NCBI GenBank assembly: GCA_937871735.1
Contig: CALMOI010000446.1
Location: 1-7,524 of the forward strand
DNA length: 7,524 bases
Direction: 5' to 3'
From: an uncultured Comamonadaceae bacterium
Lineage (GTDB): Bacteria; Pseudomonadota; Gammaproteobacteria; Burkholderiales; Burkholderiaceae_C
Each line of letters begins with the position of its first letter. Position 1 is the first letter of the stretch. A program made the translations under genes and the position numbers. This document shows positions 6,074 through 7,524 of the stretch, piece by piece. The notes under the pieces were generated by a model. That model saw only the letters and a list, made by a program, of their open reading frames with translations. It was not told where the DNA came from and did no database searches.

Positions 6074-7524
6074 ATGTACGCGCAACACTTTGGCCTGACG
6101 CAAGACCCGTTTTCTATCGCCCCGGATCCGCGATACCTGTTCATGAGCGAGCGCCACCGCGAGGCGCTGGCGCATCTGCTGTACGGCGTGGGCGGTGGCG
6201 GCGGTTTCGTGCTGCTGACGGGCGACATCGGCGCGGGCAAGACCACGGTGTGCCGCTGCTTCCTGGAGCAAATTCCGCCGCAGTGCCATGTGGCGTACAT
6301 CTTCAACCCCAAGCTGACGGTGCCGGAGCTGCTGCAATCCATCTGCGACGAGTTTCGGCTGACAGTTCAGCCCGCCACCCACGGCGCGGCCAGCGTCAAA
6401 GACTACATCGACGCGCTCAACGCTTTCTTGCTGCAAGCGCACGCGCAAGGCCACAACAATGTGCTGATCATTGACGAGGCGCAGAACCTGAGCGCCGACG
6501 TGCTGGAGCAGCTGCGGCTGCTCACCAATCTGGAAACCAGCGAGCGCAAGCTGCTGCAAATTGTGCTGATCGGCCAGCCTGAATTGCGCACCATGCTGGC
6601 CCAGCCTGAGCTGGAGCAGTTGGCGCAGCGGGTGATTGCACGTTTTCACCTGGGCGCGCTGAGCGAAGGTGAAACGGCCCAGTACATCCAGCACCGGCTG
6701 TCGGTGGCCGGGCACCGTGGCGCGCTGCCGTTCAATGCCGTGGCGTTGAAACGCATTTGGCAGCAGTCGCGTGGCGTGCCCCGGCGCATCAATTTGCTGT
6801 GTGACCGGGCGTTGCTCGGAGCTTGGGCACACAGCCAGCAGCAAGTCAGCCGCCAAATGGTTGACCAAGCCGCCGCCGAGGTGTTTGGTGCCGAGCATGG
6901 CAAGCCAGCCGCTGCGCCACGCTATGCCCAACTGGGCTGGGGCTTGGCCGCAGGTGCGTTGTTGACTGGCGCGCTGGTGTGGGGCTGGTCACCCACGCAA
7001 CGTCTGCTCGCAGGCAGCACGACGACACCGATGCCGGTGTCTGCACCCGCTGCCAGTGCGGCATTGGCTGCATCGTCGGTCACGGCAACTGCGGCGGTAC
7101 CAGCGGGAAGTGCCGCCAGCGCTGCGCGGCCCACGGTGACTGTGGCCTCTGCGGTACCACTCGCCCCCACGGTGATCGAGCACCGCGAGCTGAATGCATC
7201 GCTGCTGCAACAACTGCCGCACGAGCCATCAGCCGCATGGCGTAATTTGAGCCATGCTTGGAATTTGACGCTGGGCAGCGACGACCCTTGCACTGAAGCC
7301 GCACGCCAGCGGGTGCAGTGCTTCAATGCCGCGAGCGGCAGCATCAGTTGGCCGCTGCTGCGCCAGCTGGGTCGCCCCGGTTGGATCACGCTGCAAAGCA
7401 CTGGCGCAGCGCCGGTCTATGCCGTGCTGGTTGGATTGGCGGATGACAGCGCCACACTGCAAATCGACCAGCAACTGCACCGCGTGCCGCTGTTGGCGCT
7501 CAGCAGCCTGTGGCGCGGCGATTT
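6074..7524 (+). CDS. exeA: ExeA/GspA-like AAA ATPase of the general secretion pathway (3' end missing)
   Basis: Inner-membrane ATPase of the ExeA/GspA type. In Aeromonas, ExeA with ExeB helps assemble the type II secretion secretin across the peptidoglycan. At least 483 residues are visible and the frame is open at the right edge. Order: family N-terminus MYAQHFGLTQDPFSIAPDPRYLF; Walker A GDIGAGKTT at 50-58; Walker B VLIIDEAQN at 130-138; a sensor-like IVLIGQPEL; GVPRRINLLCDRALL; a single TM segment at about 287-305; then an Ala/Thr/Val/Pro-rich linker to about 365, presumably periplasmic. The last visible part (about 400-483) resembles the C39-like domain of many GspA proteins. A peptidoglycan-binding domain may follow outside the window. 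An in-frame ATG at 6065 adds three residues; 6074 fits the family start better, and neither has a Shine-Dalgarno. It starts 17 nt after mnmC, so read-through is likely. GspA-like ATPases also occur in pilus loci, so the exact system is inferred. Confidence 0.92.
   Translation, partial: MYAQHFGLTQDPFSIAPDPRYLFMSERHREALAHLLYGVGGGGGFVLLTGDIGAGKTTVCRCFLEQIPPQCHVAYIFNPKLTVPELLQSICDEFRLTVQPATHGAASVKDYIDALNAFLLQAHAQGHNNVLIIDEAQNLSADVLEQLRLLTNLETSERKLLQIVLIGQPELRTMLAQPELEQLAQRVIARFHLGALSEGETAQYIQHRLSVAGHRGALPFNAVALKRIWQQSRGVPRRINLLCDRALLGAWAHSQQQVSRQMVDQAAAEVFGAEHGKPAAAPRYAQLGWGLAAGALLTGALVWGWSPTQRLLAGSTTTPMPVSAPAASAALAASSVTATAAVPAGSAASAARPTVTVASAVPLAPTVIEHRELNASLLQQLPHEPSAAWRNLSHAWNLTLGSDDPCTEAARQRVQCFNAASGSISWPLLRQLGRPGWITLQSTGAAPVYAVLVGLADDSATLQIDQQLHRVPLLALSSLWRGD

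Noticed and set aside
5231..6931. 566-codon minus-strand open frame opposite the 3' part of mnmC and the 5' part of exeA
   Set aside because: It spans two genes with clear motifs, matches no family I recognise, and has the Arg/Gln/His-rich composition of an antisense shadow. Its length reflects the scarcity of stops in GC-rich DNA.
1..7524. Searched by eye for CRISPR repeats, insertion sequence ends, tRNA genes, att sites and toxin-antitoxin or phage-defence genes
   Set aside because: No regular spaced repeats, transposase, tRNA cloverleaf or defence-like protein is visible; the gene content is ordinary chromosomal metabolism and housekeeping.

Overview
The window looks like chromosomal DNA of a GC-rich betaproteobacterium, most likely Burkholderiales and probably Comamonadaceae. 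The basis is the ssuE-ssuA-ssuD-ssuC order, strong G/C bias at third codon positions, an MnmC with the short N-terminus I associate with this clade, and an ExeA/GspA-type ATPase with a C39-like tail. The family placement rests on recognising protein style, not on a search.

Left half (1-3680, minus strand): an alkanesulfonate-utilisation operon transcribed right to left. The order is ssuE (NAD(P)H:FMN reductase), ssuA (Tat-type periplasmic sulfonate-binding protein), a doubtful 60-codon ORF, ssuD (FMNH2-dependent alkanesulfonate monooxygenase) and ssuC (permease, cut by the left edge). ssuB, the ATPase, would be expected just beyond position 1. SsuA captures sulfonates, SsuC with SsuB imports them, SsuE makes FMNH2, and SsuD uses FMNH2 and O2 to release sulfite, so the cell gains sulfur when sulfate is scarce.

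Middle (3681-3912): a 232-bp divergent intergenic region. It includes an AT-rich block before yggX and an imperfect inverted repeat, and should hold the promoters of both transcription units.

Right half (3913-7524, plus strand): yggX (Fe(2+)-trafficking/oxidative damage protection), mnmC (tRNA wobble-uridine modification) and an exeA/gspA-like AAA ATPase gene that runs off the right edge. They are tightly packed (gaps of 26 and 17 bases or fewer) and may be co-transcribed, although their functions are unrelated.

Most of the window is well-known biology and I see no mobile element, CRISPR array, RNA gene or new multi-gene system. The points most worth a second look are: the N-terminal methyltransferase half of MnmC, which has lost its signature residues while the oxidase half looks intact; a C39-like tail on ExeA without the expected His; an SsuA with no cysteine or methionine after the start; and the 219-bp ssuA-ssuD spacer with a small ORF and stem-loop. 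No gene-free stretch exceeds 300 bases.
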